This document shows positions 23,506 to 32,782 of a DNA stretch of 64,000 nucleotides, one piece after another. Under the pieces are notes generated by a model. That model had not been told where the DNA came from, ran no database searches, and saw only the letters and a program-made list of their open reading frames with translations. Where the stretch lies: NCBI RefSeq assembly GCF_900116865.1, contig NZ_FPCD01000010.1, positions 1 through 64,000 of the forward strand, given 5' to 3'. The number at the start of each line of letters is the position of its first letter. The stretch's first letter is position 1. Both the position numbers and the translations under genes were made by a program. The DNA is from Butyrivibrio sp. M55. GTDB lineage: Bacteria > Bacillota > Clostridia > Lachnospirales > Lachnospiraceae.

Positions 23506-23534
23506 ATTATATTTATAGGCTCTTAATTTGTCAA
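23506..23534 (-). promoter_or_regulatory. perfect consensus sigma-A promoter
   Basis: TTGACA (23529-23534) and TATAAT (23506-23511) on the minus strand are 17 bases apart, matching consensus at all twelve positions. The predicted start is near 23499. Bases 23535-23734 are AT-rich and show nothing else I can support. Confidence 0.75.
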
Positions 23535-23734
23535 GACATTTTATATTTTTTCTTTATTTATTTTGATATTTTATTTATAATTGTAAAATATTCTGTGTAT
23601 ATTCTAAATTGTATGCACATTACAAACAATTGTGCATATTCATTTCCCGGTAAAAAAGTCCCAGTAACAAAGCTGATTATAAAAGAAAAAATTGTCACAC
23701 ATTTAAAATGCGGACAATTTTTCCATAAAATAAT

Positions 23735-24442
23735 TTACGATATTTTATTTTGTTTTTTGACAATATGGTTAAAAAACTGATCTATTACTGCCTCAAAAAA
23801 AGTAAGACCGCAAACAGTATCTTCCCTTTTATTTTTCAGACACATGCGCTCGGGATGCCATTGAACGGCCGCTATATCATAATCTTTGTGTATAACGGCT
23901 TCAATAATTCCGTCTTCACTCCACTGTATAGGTTCAAGCCCTTCTCCGAGCAGTTTTATATCCTGATGGTGCGCACTGTTTACGGTTATATCAGTCGTAC
24001 CGTATGCTTCGGCAATAAAGCTCCCCTCTTTGGCAATACCGGAATGTACTTTATCAACAAGGCCTATATTCGTATGAATATCGCAGCTATCTATATTCTG
24101 CGTAAGCGTTCCTCCAAAAAATACATTGATTATCTGAAGCCCTCTGCAGATTCCCAGAACAGGAATATGATTTTCGACCGCATACTTAAGTATCTGAAAC
24201 TCAACCTTATCCAAGTCATCATCTATGTCCCTGCTGTCGGTATTAAATTCACCGTATAATGCGGGATTTATATCGACGCCTCCTGGTATTATCACCATAT
24301 CCGCATAGGGAAGTATATTTTTCAGATCATCTTCACCAACAATCTCAAGAGAATCTGCTCCCAATGCAGATACTACGTCATAATAATTATCATTTCTTTT
24401 TTCGTGTTTCTTTCCAACAACTGCTATCTTAAGCTTATCCAT
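23735..24442 (-). CDS. gamma-glutamyl-gamma-aminobutyrate hydrolase family protein (peptidase C26)
   Basis: A class I glutamine-amidotransferase-fold hydrolase of the PuuD type that cleaves gamma-glutamyl bonds in the cytosol. The 235-residue protein has VIIPGGVDINPALYGE, the nucleophile elbow GICRGLQ with Cys at about 99, AHHQDIK, and the His-Glu pair in VQWHPE. It is the last gene of an operon with a glutamate-type ABC importer, five bases after the ATPase gene and without a strong RBS, suggesting coupled translation. The arrangement suggests gamma-glutamyl compounds are imported and cleaved; the true substrate is an inference. Confidence 0.9.
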   Translation of the reverse strand: MDKLKIAVVGKKHEKRNDNYYDVVSALGADSLEIVGEDDLKNILPYADMVIIPGGVDINPALYGEFNTDSRDIDDDLDKVEFQILKYAVENHIPVLGICRGLQIINVFFGGTLTQNIDSCDIHTNIGLVDKVHSGIAKEGSFIAEAYGTTDITVNSAHHQDIKLLGEGLEPIQWSEDGIIEAVIHKDYDIAAVQWHPERMCLKNKREDTVCGLTFFEAVIDQFFNHIVKKQNKIS

Positions 24443-24447
24443 TTAAA

Positions 24448-25236
24448 TCATTCGCGACTTAGAAAAGAATCAAGAAATTCTCTCGCTCTTTCCGTTTCGG
24501 GTTTTTCAAAGAAGCTCTCAGGTCCGGAATCCTCCAAAATCCTTCCGTCATCCATAAAAATAATCCTATTCGCAACCTTTCTGGCAAAATTCATCTCATG
24601 TGTCACAATGACCATAGTCATTCCGTCTGCGGCAAGCCCCGCCATTACATCAAGCACCTCTCCAATCATTTCGGGATCCAAAGCACTTGTCGGTTCATCA
24701 AAAAGCATGACCTCAGGATGCATGGCAAGCGCCCTTGCTATGGCAACTCTCTGCTGCTGTCCACCCGATAACTGCGCAGGAACCTTATCCGCCTGTGACA
24801 ACACGCCTACTCTGTCGAGAAGTTCTGTCGCTTCTTTTCTTGCCTGGGCTTTTGAAACTCCCAGAACCCTAATCGGAGACATTGTCACATTATCAATTAC
24901 TTTCTTGTGAAGAAAGAGATTAAACGACTGAAAGACCATTCCTATCTTGGATCTGAAAGCAGCAAGCTCTTTTCCCTCTTTGGGAATCTCTTTTCCGTTA
25001 ACCTTTATCTCTCCCGAATCAATACTTTCCAATCTGTTGATAGTTCGGCTCAAAGTAGATTTGCCCGATCCGGAAGGACCTATAATTGCCACTACCTCAC
25101 CCTTATTGACTGTAAGATTTATGTCTTTAAGTACATGATGATCGCCGTAATGCTTATCTACATGGCTGATCTCAATGATGGGATCACCGTTTTTTATATT
25201 AAAATTTCCGTTGTTATTATATTCTTTTTTATGCAT
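24448..25236 (-). CDS. amino acid ABC transporter ATP-binding protein (GlnQ/GluA-like)
   Basis: The ATPase subunit of a polar amino acid importer, on the cytosolic side of the membrane. The 262 residues show Walker A GPSGSGKST (about 54), the Q-loop GMVFQSFNLF, the ABC signature LSGGQQQR (about 155), Walker B VMLFDEPTSALD and the switch His in IVTHEM. These variants (SFNLF, ALDPEMIGEVL) are typical of the PAAT family. Its ATG overlaps the upstream permease stop by one base (TAATG). An N-terminal extension of about 20 residues precedes the ATPase core. Confidence 0.95.
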   Translation of the reverse strand: MHKKEYNNNGNFNIKNGDPIIEISHVDKHYGDHHVLKDINLTVNKGEVVAIIGPSGSGKSTLSRTINRLESIDSGEIKVNGKEIPKEGKELAAFRSKIGMVFQSFNLFLHKKVIDNVTMSPIRVLGVSKAQARKEATELLDRVGVLSQADKVPAQLSGGQQQRVAIARALAMHPEVMLFDEPTSALDPEMIGEVLDVMAGLAADGMTMVIVTHEMNFARKVANRIIFMDDGRILEDSGPESFFEKPETERAREFLDSFLSRE

Positions 25237-26063
25237 TATACAATCCCTTCAACGCTAAGTTTCTTTGCGGTGCGCTCCGAAATTCGGTTTATCAGATAGT
25301 TTATCAGTATGTATATCACTGCCGTCACAAGATACACCGAAAGCATTGCGTCATAATTTGATATAAGAACCTTTGAATTCTGCATAAGATCCGGATAACT
25401 CACAACATACGCATATGTAGTGTCTTTTATCACTATAACTATCTCCGAAATAAGCGACGGTATGACAATCCTGAATCCCTGAGGAAAAACAATTCCGATA
25501 AACGCAGTAAATTCTCTCATTCCAAGTGACAATGCCGCTTCTCTCTGCCCTTTCGGAACAGCATTCACCCCTGTCCTTAAGACTTCGGCAACAACTCCCG
25601 CCGCAGATATTGCAACAGGAAGAACGATTTTCAAAACGGACGGCATATTTATGCCAAGCTGTGGAACGACCAGGAAAAAGAAATAAATAAAAAGAAGCGT
25701 GGGAACTCCTCTGGTAAATTCAATCAAAGCCATACTCACGGCATTCAGCGCCTTGAATCGTGACAGTCTTCCCATCATAAGAAACATTCCCGCAAAGAAG
25801 GCAAGAGTTCCTGCAAACACAGATGCTTTTATTGTTCCAAACAGTCCGCTTATCAGAAACTTCCAAGTTGTAAACTTCAAAAAGAAACTCCAATATTTTC
25901 CCGCAAGCTGTCCTTTTGAATAAAATCTATAGATGACTGCCGCTACAACAGCCGCAAACAAAGTTGCTGAAATTACCGTAAATATATTTATCAGTCGTTT
26001 GGTTCTTGGCCCCGGCGCTTCGTACAGATATGCCATGGCACCGGAATAATCAGCTTTTTTCAT
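25236..26063 (-). CDS. amino acid ABC transporter permease (GluD-like)
   Basis: An inner-membrane subunit of the polar amino acid importer, 275 residues. A 60-residue N-terminal part with one helix (LINIFTVISATLFAAVVAAVI) precedes the HisM-type permease core with about five helices. The EAA loop is seen as EVLRTGVNAVPKGQREAALS and continues LGMREFTAFIGIVFPQ. The N-terminal extension matches the longer of the two permeases in glutamate-type systems. It overlaps the other permease by four bases (ATGA) and the ATPase gene by one base, so translation is tightly coupled. Confidence 0.93.
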   Translation of the reverse strand: MKKADYSGAMAYLYEAPGPRTKRLINIFTVISATLFAAVVAAVIYRFYSKGQLAGKYWSFFLKFTTWKFLISGLFGTIKASVFAGTLAFFAGMFLMMGRLSRFKALNAVSMALIEFTRGVPTLLFIYFFFLVVPQLGINMPSVLKIVLPVAISAAGVVAEVLRTGVNAVPKGQREAALSLGMREFTAFIGIVFPQGFRIVIPSLISEIVIVIKDTTYAYVVSYPDLMQNSKVLISNYDAMLSVYLVTAVIYILINYLINRISERTAKKLSVEGIV

Positions 26064-26719
26064 CTCTTTATCCTCACCTTTTTATCAATTCCGTTACCAA
26101 TCTGTCCTATAATAACAGCCGTTACCAGATACAAGAATGCTGAAACAGCAAATGCCTTTACACCTCCGACATCACGCGAATTTATATGTGACACCAGACC
26201 CGTAAGATCTCTTGGCTTAAGTGGAACCTGTGAAGCAATTGCTGTTGTAAGCATTGTTGCAACACAGAGATTTGTAAGAGACAACACACTGCTTCTTACT
26301 GCCTGCGGAAGGATTATGTTTCTGACTATCTGCAAGAAACTCATTCCCAGGGCTCTTGCCGCTTCAATCTGTCCCTTACTCACCGTATTGACACCCGATA
26401 TCAGATATTCTGATGCAAATGCAGCCGGAATAAGAGTTGTAGTTATCAATACGCAAGTCTCATAAGACCACACGTAATCAAGATACGGGAATGCATATAC
26501 CAGTACTATAAGAAGCGCCGCTCCCGGTATATTCCTAAATATCTGAACAAAGCCATTTCCCAAAATGCGCATAGGCCCGATAGGACTTATGCGCATCACA
26601 GTAATTATCATTCCAATGACAATAGCTAATGCAAAAGAAATAAAGGTAAGTTTCCATGTGGTAAAAAGAGCCGCTATATAATCATTTCCGTATTCACTTA
26701 AAAGCTCACCTATACTCAT
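26060..26719 (-). CDS. amino acid ABC transporter permease (GluC-like)
   Basis: The second, shorter membrane subunit of the importer, 219 residues with about five helices. The PAAT permease core is clear: TWKLTFISFALAIVIGMIIT, the QIFRNIPGAALLIVLVYAFP stretch, the EAA loop VNTVSKGQIEAARALGMS, and NIILPQAVRSSVLSL. GGAGAG stands upstream of ATG 26719, three bases after the binding-protein stop. It forms a heterodimer with the next gene's product in this type of transporter. Confidence 0.94.
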   Translation of the reverse strand: MSIGELLSEYGNDYIAALFTTWKLTFISFALAIVIGMIITVMRISPIGPMRILGNGFVQIFRNIPGAALLIVLVYAFPYLDYVWSYETCVLITTTLIPAAFASEYLISGVNTVSKGQIEAARALGMSFLQIVRNIILPQAVRSSVLSLTNLCVATMLTTAIASQVPLKPRDLTGLVSHINSRDVGGVKAFAVSAFLYLVTAVIIGQIGNGIDKKVRIKR

Positions 26720-26722
26720 TTA

Positions 26723-27745
26723 TTACTCTCCAATAGTGGGTGCTGCGGGAACAGAATCAACATTTGTTCTGTCTCCGAGACTTATCTTCCAAAGCTTCTC
26801 CCATGTTCCGTCTTTTTCTATCTTGGATAAGAAGTCATTTACAAATTTTACACCGTCGGAATCAAGAGGAAGTCCTATTCCGTAGTTATCTTCAGGACCA
26901 AATGACTCACCTGCAAGCTCGTACACTCCGGGGTTCTTTACAAGTGTGCTGAGATTAAGTGTGTAATCTGTTACATATGCATCAACTCTACCCTGTGAAA
27001 GAGCTGCAAGTGCTTCCTGATCCGTTTCAAATTCCTGTACATCAGCCTCGGGAGCAAACTCTTCAAGGATTGCGGGACCTGTTGAACCGGCCTGAGTAGC
27101 AACCGTCTTACCTTTTAATGAATCAACACCTGTAACTTCTGTATTTCCGGCCTTTACAAGAATTCCCTGCTTTGATGTGTAATAAGGACCTGCAAAAGAA
27201 ATCACTTCTTTTCTCTTATCGGTAATCGAATATGTAGCAAATACCGCATCAACCTGTTCGCTCTGAAGAACCGATTCTCTTGTGCTTGAATCAACCTGAG
27301 TTATCTCATATTTTGAAGCATCTCCGAGAATGTAATTTGCAAGAAGCTGATACAATCCCGCATCAAAACCTCTTATATGGTCATCTGTCTCATCGAGCTG
27401 ACCAAAAAGGAATGATGTTCTTGTTCCTCCAATCTTGAGAACTCCCTGTTCCTTAACTTTTGTAGCCCACTTACTTGCTGCTATCTCATCATCTGTAGCA
27501 ACTATTCCCGATGAAACAAGCTTATCAAATGCATCTTTATCTATAGGTGTAGATGCAAGTGCTTCTTCTGCATCTTGTGATGTAGCCTCAGATGAGCTTT
27601 CAGGTGCAGATGCTGTCTCTGTAGTTTCACTGCTTTCAGCTGCGCCGGACTGCACTTTTCCCTCTCCGCAAGCCGTAAGCCCCAATACCAATGCAGATAC
27701 AGCTATTGATGCAACTACTCTCTTAAATAGATCTTTCTTTCTCAT
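26723..27745 (-). CDS. amino acid ABC transporter substrate-binding lipoprotein (GluB-like)
   Basis: Captures the amino acid outside the cell and passes it to the permeases. The 340-residue precursor has a lipoprotein signal (KRVVASIAVSALVLGLTACG, lipidated Cys near residue 27), a Ser/Glu/Ala-rich linker, and a family 3 binding domain: GVLKIGGTRTSFLFG, RGFDAGLYQLLANYIL, QVDAVFATYSITDKRKEVIS and KGKTVATQAGSTGPAILEE. Glutamate or a close relative is the likely ligand, from operon context and family, not from a proven binding pocket. AGGAGAG precedes the ATG. It is the first gene of the five-gene operon. Confidence 0.92.
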   Translation of the reverse strand: MRKKDLFKRVVASIAVSALVLGLTACGEGKVQSGAAESSETTETASAPESSSEATSQDAEEALASTPIDKDAFDKLVSSGIVATDDEIAASKWATKVKEQGVLKIGGTRTSFLFGQLDETDDHIRGFDAGLYQLLANYILGDASKYEITQVDSSTRESVLQSEQVDAVFATYSITDKRKEVISFAGPYYTSKQGILVKAGNTEVTGVDSLKGKTVATQAGSTGPAILEEFAPEADVQEFETDQEALAALSQGRVDAYVTDYTLNLSTLVKNPGVYELAGESFGPEDNYGIGLPLDSDGVKFVNDFLSKIEKDGTWEKLWKISLGDRTNVDSVPAAPTIGE

Positions 27746-27780
27746 AATATATCTCTCCTGTACTTGAATTTATACGTATG

Positions 27781-27809
27781 ATGATAAGTGACGTCGCATG
27801 TACGGTCAA
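27781..27809 (-). promoter_or_regulatory. promoter of the amino acid importer operon
   Basis: TTGACC (27804-27809) and TATCAT (27781-27786) on the minus strand are 17 bases apart, with one mismatch from consensus in each box. The predicted start is about 30 bases upstream of the binding-protein ATG. Confidence 0.6.
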
Positions 27810-27913
27810 TTTGCCAAAATTTATAGCTCGGTATAAATTCAGCTTATGCGCATTATTACGAGACTTTTTGAATCAAAAAGAGTTTTTGAAATGTAAATGA
27901 TTTATAACAAAAA

Positions 27914-27953
27914 ACAGCCAAATACCTCCTGCTTCGAGAAGGTATCCGGCTGT
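27914..27953 (-). terminator. terminator of the type VII secretion operon
   Basis: ACAGCC and ATACCT (27914-27927) pair with AGGTAT and GGCTGT (27938-27953), with 2-nt internal bulges. The A-run at 27908-27913 gives a U-tract on minus RNA. It lies just after the EssC stop at 27976. Confidence 0.75.
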
Positions 27954-27975
27954 AGTAGCGGTTCGCAATTTTCTG

Positions 27976-30900
27976 TTATTGTTCTTCCCAGAACGGGATT
28001 TTGAGTCTGACGATAGAATTGTCTTTTAAGTAGAAGCCGTCGCCAAGTTCTGTCTTCTTCCTGAACGGCTTGCCCTGGATCATAGTAATTTCCAAAGCCT
28101 TTGAGTTTGCAAGATCGTCAAAGAAAAGCATATGGCGTGTTTCTTTAACTCTCTTGAGCATATCAGGTGCACTGTAAGGAATTGCCTCGTTCTCTATGCC
28201 TCCGATAATGATACCGACACGCATATTCTTGTATTTACCTATCATGTTTCTGTAAGCTGCCATTACCGTAGCATTTGATTGAAGCTCTTCGACAATGGAA
28301 GGCTGATTTATTATGATAAGAATCAGCTTGCTTTTTGCAATGACATCTTCATTTCCGGCCGCAAGCTCATCATACCTTCTCTTAAGTTCCTCTTCTGCTT
28401 CTTTAAATGTTTCTACCGCAACTTCAGAACTTAAGCTGTAATGTGAAACGTTCGGCAGATTTTCAAGGCACGCAAGACGCTTATCAATTCCGTCAAAGAT
28501 ATGAACCTCAGACCTGTCGCGGTACATGACGTTCAGCATGCGAACAACATATTTGATAAAGCTGTGTCTGCCTCTTCCTTCCTTACCACTGATACCAAGA
28601 ACACCGATATTTGCAAGGTTAATGATAAACGGATCAACCGTAGCATAATCAAGACCGATGATAATATCAAATGTTCTGCGCACATATTTCGCATAATCAC
28701 GCACAACGTCTTTTGCAGTAAGAAGCGCAGGAATAACAGGAATCTTCTTGGCTTCATTATCATCTCTGCCATTTATCTCTTCGATGTATGCCCTTATTGC
28801 CATAACTCTGTCGATTTCCTTCTCACCTTCAAATGCAAGATAAGTCTGGCAATCCATGTATTTCTTGTTGACTTCGATAAGACATCTTCCCTTGATGTCC
28901 TCGATACGCTCCCTGCAATGTTCAAACAACGAACTGTATTCATTAGTATCATTACAGAACATCGCTATTCTACATGAGAAGTTGCTGAGATACTTATATC
29001 CCATGCCCTGAGTCTGCGTATTTGCAATAACAACGCTTATACCTACAGCAAGGCCTTCACGACAAAGCCCAAGAAGTTCATCATTGTCATTAAAATACAT
29101 CTCACGCAAAGCGGTAAGATTATCTACCATCAGTATAATCTGCGGCAAATCCGTCTTTCCGGCTTCTCTGTAAGCGGAAAAAGAACTTACACCGACAGCA
29201 AGGAGTTTCTCTTTTCTTGCATCAAGCTCTGCATACAGAAGCTTAAGGAGATTTTTAAGCTTCTCATCCTCTGAAGATGTTACGACACCTCCAACATGCT
29301 TTAAGCCTTCGAAGTTTCTAAGTACCATTGAAGCAAAGTCTATGATAAAGATGTTTACTTCATCCGAAGTATACTTCGTTGTAACGTTTCTTATAAGAGT
29401 CTGCAAAAGATTAGTCTTTCCTACCTGAGTAGAACCGATAATCATAAGATTCTCTTTTGTAAGATTTACAGAGTGAACTCCCTGATACTGATTATCAGGA
29501 TCATCAAACATACCGATTTCGCAAATTATATCGGTATCTTTGTTCTGATGAAAGCCGATCTCAGACGGGAAGTTAATAACTTCAGCCAAAGGCGGCAAGC
29601 AGATATCCTGAAGCTTTGCGATATTTTTTTCCTCGCAGTAATTCTTAATTCTGGCAACTATTGCCTCAAGCTGGTTTTGCTCACCCTTTGATTTCTCACC
29701 CTTCTGACTATATAAAACAGCTCTCCTTCCTGAAAGGTCAACGCTACTTATTTCAAATTTACGTCTGTTCTCCGTACTACTTACAACAGCAGGATCTCCG
29801 CTGTATGCCGACTGGAACAGCTCGAATATCTCGTTATTTCCAACCTGCAGATATGCTCTACCCGGCTCTCTGATCTCAGCAGCAAGAGGCGACTTAATTA
29901 CCTCGTTACTATCCTGTTTGTCCTGAACCTTAAGACAAAGCTTGAACTTTGAGTTTGACCAGATCTGATCGTTTACGACACCTGCCGGCTTCTGCGTTGC
30001 AAGAATAAGATGCACACCAAGGCTTCGACCGATTCTGGCTGCACTTATCAACTCTTTCATAAATTCAGGCTGCTCGCTCTTAAGTTCCGCAAACTCATCG
30101 ACAATAAGAATCAGGTGAGGAAGCGGCACTTTAGCTGTTCCCTTCTTAAAGAGACTGATATAATCATCAATTTTGTTTACGTTCATCTCAGCAAACAAGG
30201 TCTGTCTTCTTAAAAGTTCAGCCTTGATTGAACGAAGTGATCTGTCAATCTGCTTTCCGTCGATATTTGTGATTGCTCCGTTAAGGTGAGGAAGTTCTTT
30301 AAACTGGTTAGCCATACCACCACCCTTAAAGTCGATGATGATAAATCCAACCTCATACGGATGAAACAATGTAGCCATTGACAAAATATATGACTGTATA
30401 ATTTCCGATTTACCCGAACCTGTAGTACCTGCGACAAGTCCATGTGGACCGTGATATTTCTCGTGAATATCAAGATAAACTGTTTCACCGTCACTGCGTA
30501 CACCAAGCGGCGCAGCCATGCTCTTATAAATCTGTGAGCTATTCCATCTCTCCTCAAGATCAAGGTCATATGCGTTCATTATTCCAAGCAGCTTGTACAA
30601 TGAAATATGCTTTGTAAGTGTCTCTTCAAGACTCATCTCATCGATATACACGCATGAAAGTCTAAGCGCAAGATTCTGCACATCCGCCCTATTTGTGTGA
30701 GGATATTCAAACGCCTGAATCTTCTTACCGTCTTCAACATCCTGAATATATCCCTTGTGCTCTCCGCTTTCAAGGAATACAATCTGCGAACAGTTCATAT
30801 CAAGAAGCTCTGTCTGCTCTTCCCAGAAAAGGAAAACGAATCCAAGCTTAGACGCATTCTCGACAAAATCCATTACGGGATGCTTACGGATTTTTTCCGA

Positions 30901-32514
30901 ACGGTATACAAAAATGACGTAGAAGGGAAGTTGCCCTATAATCTCTTCACCTAACTGCTCTCTTGCCGACAATTCATTGTACAAAAATTCGAGTGCACGC
31001 TTAGCACTGTCATCATCATACATGAAATATCTCATGCCACCGTTATTCGAAGACATGTTTTTAAACCATCTTGCCCAGGAAAAATCAGGTACATCGTGCT
31101 CGCCTATGATAAGGAACATCTTTACTTCCTTAAAGAAATACTCGCCCGCTATAGTGACCATCATGTTTTTCATGAGCTGGTAAAGCTTTGTTCTCTCAGC
31201 GACAAAACCAACCGCGTTAGCTTCGCGCAGATGAAGCACAACAGGCATGCCGTCAATATATTCATACTTGTCATGCACTTTTTCGGGAATATCCATCATA
31301 TCATCGTCAATATCGATGTATTCTTGCTTCTTGAACTCAACCTGCTGTCTCGATGCCACAGAACCCGTTCCGATCCAGACATCAAGAAAGTCCTCTTCTT
31401 CTCTGCTGTGGGAAAAAAGATTTCCGTCAAACTGCCTGATTGAATTCATTGTGTCGTCAACAGAACGATTCATCTTGAGCATGATTGTCTTTTCATCCGC
31501 ACGCTCCTTCTGAATATCCTTCTCTTTTCTAGCTATATAATCCTTGTAGTATTTGATTCTGTCTTCTGCGTTCTTGGCATTCTTTTTCTTTTCATAAAAA
31601 TAATTGATCACTGCAGTTACGCCTGTTACAAGTCCCATCGCAGCAAACATAAGCACATAGGACATATTACTCTTCATCACAAGCGCACGCACTCCGACCA
31701 TAACACTGAGCATCAATATGGTAGGAAGCAAAACAAGCCAGATGCTCTTTTTATCAGGATTCGGCTTAGACTTTGGCGGTAAAACCTCGATTGCCTTATC
31801 CGGAATCTTGTAGTGCTGACGCACACTACGCGTATATTGTGGATAGTGGAAATGAATATTGTTTGATTCAATCATCTGCGCCTGAAGTCTCGTATCGATT
31901 CCAAGCGAATCAGATGTATAAAGAAGGTCATCACATAGATAAAAAATATGACCGTATATTCCAATAAAATCCTTATTTTTAACGGGAATATTCAAGCCTT
32001 TTTGAAGAACGCCGTTTATGGTTACACCATATAAAAGGCCGCTTCCGTCTACTATAAAGCCGTCTCCGGTCCTTGTGAGCGTTACCTTGCCGTCCTTAAT
32101 CTCTCTGTCAAAAAAGCGTATGATACAATCAGGTGCACCGCCGATTGTGATCATCGACTGCTCCCTTAAATTAATTACGAAATTATAATTATCCTGAACA
32201 ACTCCAAAATCAGCATCAAATTCAATGTTAAGAAGTTCTTTGCCGCCATTTGCATCAAATGTGTAAAGAACATTACCAATCTCAAGATATCCGACATCCG
32301 ACATTGCCTGTCCGAAAGCAACTGTACCATCTGATGTTATCTCAAGTTTTCCCTCATTGTTTCTGATTGAAATAATAAAATCCCGTCCAAAATCATCTGA
32401 CAAAAGCTGCACCTGACAGTTGCGCCCCGTTCCAATTGTCAGACCTGTAAATTTATCTTCAACAACAATTTCCTTGTAGATTCTGCTGTTGAATATCGTA
32501 ATTTTATAGTTCAT
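27976..32514 (-). CDS. essC: type VII secretion ATPase EssC (FtsK/SpoIIIE family with FHA domains)
   Basis: The membrane motor of type VIIb secretion, 1512 residues. Two N-terminal FHA-like domains (about 1-95 and 95-195) are followed by two membrane helices (about 258-310, SIWLVLLPTILMLSVMVGV and MSYVLMFAAMGLVTGVTAV), a coiled region and three ATPase domains. D1 is canonical: GTTGSGKSE (about 692) and LILIVDEFAEL (about 791). D2 has GSTQVGKTN (about 1025) but IILMVDNL lacks the second acidic Walker B residue. D3 (GKEGRGRHSF, about 1303) has lost the P-loop Lys-Ser/Thr. This hierarchy is usual for EssC. It starts six bases after the EsaB-like stop and is the last gene of the island. Confidence 0.96.
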   Translation of the reverse strand: MNYKITIFNSRIYKEIVVEDKFTGLTIGTGRNCQVQLLSDDFGRDFIISIRNNEGKLEITSDGTVAFGQAMSDVGYLEIGNVLYTFDANGGKELLNIEFDADFGVVQDNYNFVINLREQSMITIGGAPDCIIRFFDREIKDGKVTLTRTGDGFIVDGSGLLYGVTINGVLQKGLNIPVKNKDFIGIYGHIFYLCDDLLYTSDSLGIDTRLQAQMIESNNIHFHYPQYTRSVRQHYKIPDKAIEVLPPKSKPNPDKKSIWLVLLPTILMLSVMVGVRALVMKSNMSYVLMFAAMGLVTGVTAVINYFYEKKKNAKNAEDRIKYYKDYIARKEKDIQKERADEKTIMLKMNRSVDDTMNSIRQFDGNLFSHSREEEDFLDVWIGTGSVASRQQVEFKKQEYIDIDDDMMDIPEKVHDKYEYIDGMPVVLHLREANAVGFVAERTKLYQLMKNMMVTIAGEYFFKEVKMFLIIGEHDVPDFSWARWFKNMSSNNGGMRYFMYDDDSAKRALEFLYNELSAREQLGEEIIGQLPFYVIFVYRSEKIRKHPVMDFVENASKLGFVFLFWEEQTELLDMNCSQIVFLESGEHKGYIQDVEDGKKIQAFEYPHTNRADVQNLALRLSCVYIDEMSLEETLTKHISLYKLLGIMNAYDLDLEERWNSSQIYKSMAAPLGVRSDGETVYLDIHEKYHGPHGLVAGTTGSGKSEIIQSYILSMATLFHPYEVGFIIIDFKGGGMANQFKELPHLNGAITNIDGKQIDRSLRSIKAELLRRQTLFAEMNVNKIDDYISLFKKGTAKVPLPHLILIVDEFAELKSEQPEFMKELISAARIGRSLGVHLILATQKPAGVVNDQIWSNSKFKLCLKVQDKQDSNEVIKSPLAAEIREPGRAYLQVGNNEIFELFQSAYSGDPAVVSSTENRRKFEISSVDLSGRRAVLYSQKGEKSKGEQNQLEAIVARIKNYCEEKNIAKLQDICLPPLAEVINFPSEIGFHQNKDTDIICEIGMFDDPDNQYQGVHSVNLTKENLMIIGSTQVGKTNLLQTLIRNVTTKYTSDEVNIFIIDFASMVLRNFEGLKHVGGVVTSSEDEKLKNLLKLLYAELDARKEKLLAVGVSSFSAYREAGKTDLPQIILMVDNLTALREMYFNDNDELLGLCREGLAVGISVVIANTQTQGMGYKYLSNFSCRIAMFCNDTNEYSSLFEHCRERIEDIKGRCLIEVNKKYMDCQTYLAFEGEKEIDRVMAIRAYIEEINGRDDNEAKKIPVIPALLTAKDVVRDYAKYVRRTFDIIIGLDYATVDPFIINLANIGVLGISGKEGRGRHSFIKYVVRMLNVMYRDRSEVHIFDGIDKRLACLENLPNVSHYSLSSEVAVETFKEAEEELKRRYDELAAGNEDVIAKSKLILIIINQPSIVEELQSNATVMAAYRNMIGKYKNMRVGIIIGGIENEAIPYSAPDMLKRVKETRHMLFFDDLANSKALEITMIQGKPFRKKTELGDGFYLKDNSIVRLKIPFWEEQ

Positions 32515-32520
32515 GTACTT

Positions 32521-32772
32521 TTATCCCTCAAAAATGACTACAGAGCCGTCTCGCAGGCCCAAATCTGACAGGACTACCTCCCCTTTAATAAGTGCTATCG
32601 GATTCTCTGCTCTCATATAACACTTAGCCTGATCATCCATATCAATGTTCAGCTTAAAACTGTTTTTCAACCCGTAAATAAGCTCATTTGCAGTAATATC
32701 ATCCGGTACTTCGATATCAAATTCCTGTCGCTGCTTTACATTCTTAAATCTAATAATTAATTTATTTTCCAT
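32521..32772 (-). CDS. esaB: EsaB/YukD-like ubiquitin-fold protein
   Basis: A small (83 aa) cytosolic protein of the YukD/EsaB family, a required or regulatory part of type VIIb systems. The beta-grasp pattern is visible: MENKLIIRFKNVKQRQEFDI, then ITANELIYGLKNSFKL, and the C-terminal LRDGSVVIFEG. It lacks the Gly-Gly tail used for conjugation. It lies ten bases after the FHA/protease-like gene and six bases before essC, the position expected of esaB. Confidence 0.88.
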   Translation of the reverse strand: MENKLIIRFKNVKQRQEFDIEVPDDITANELIYGLKNSFKLNIDMDDQAKCYMRAENPIALIKGEVVLSDLGLRDGSVVIFEG

Positions 32773-32782
32773 AATCTACCCT

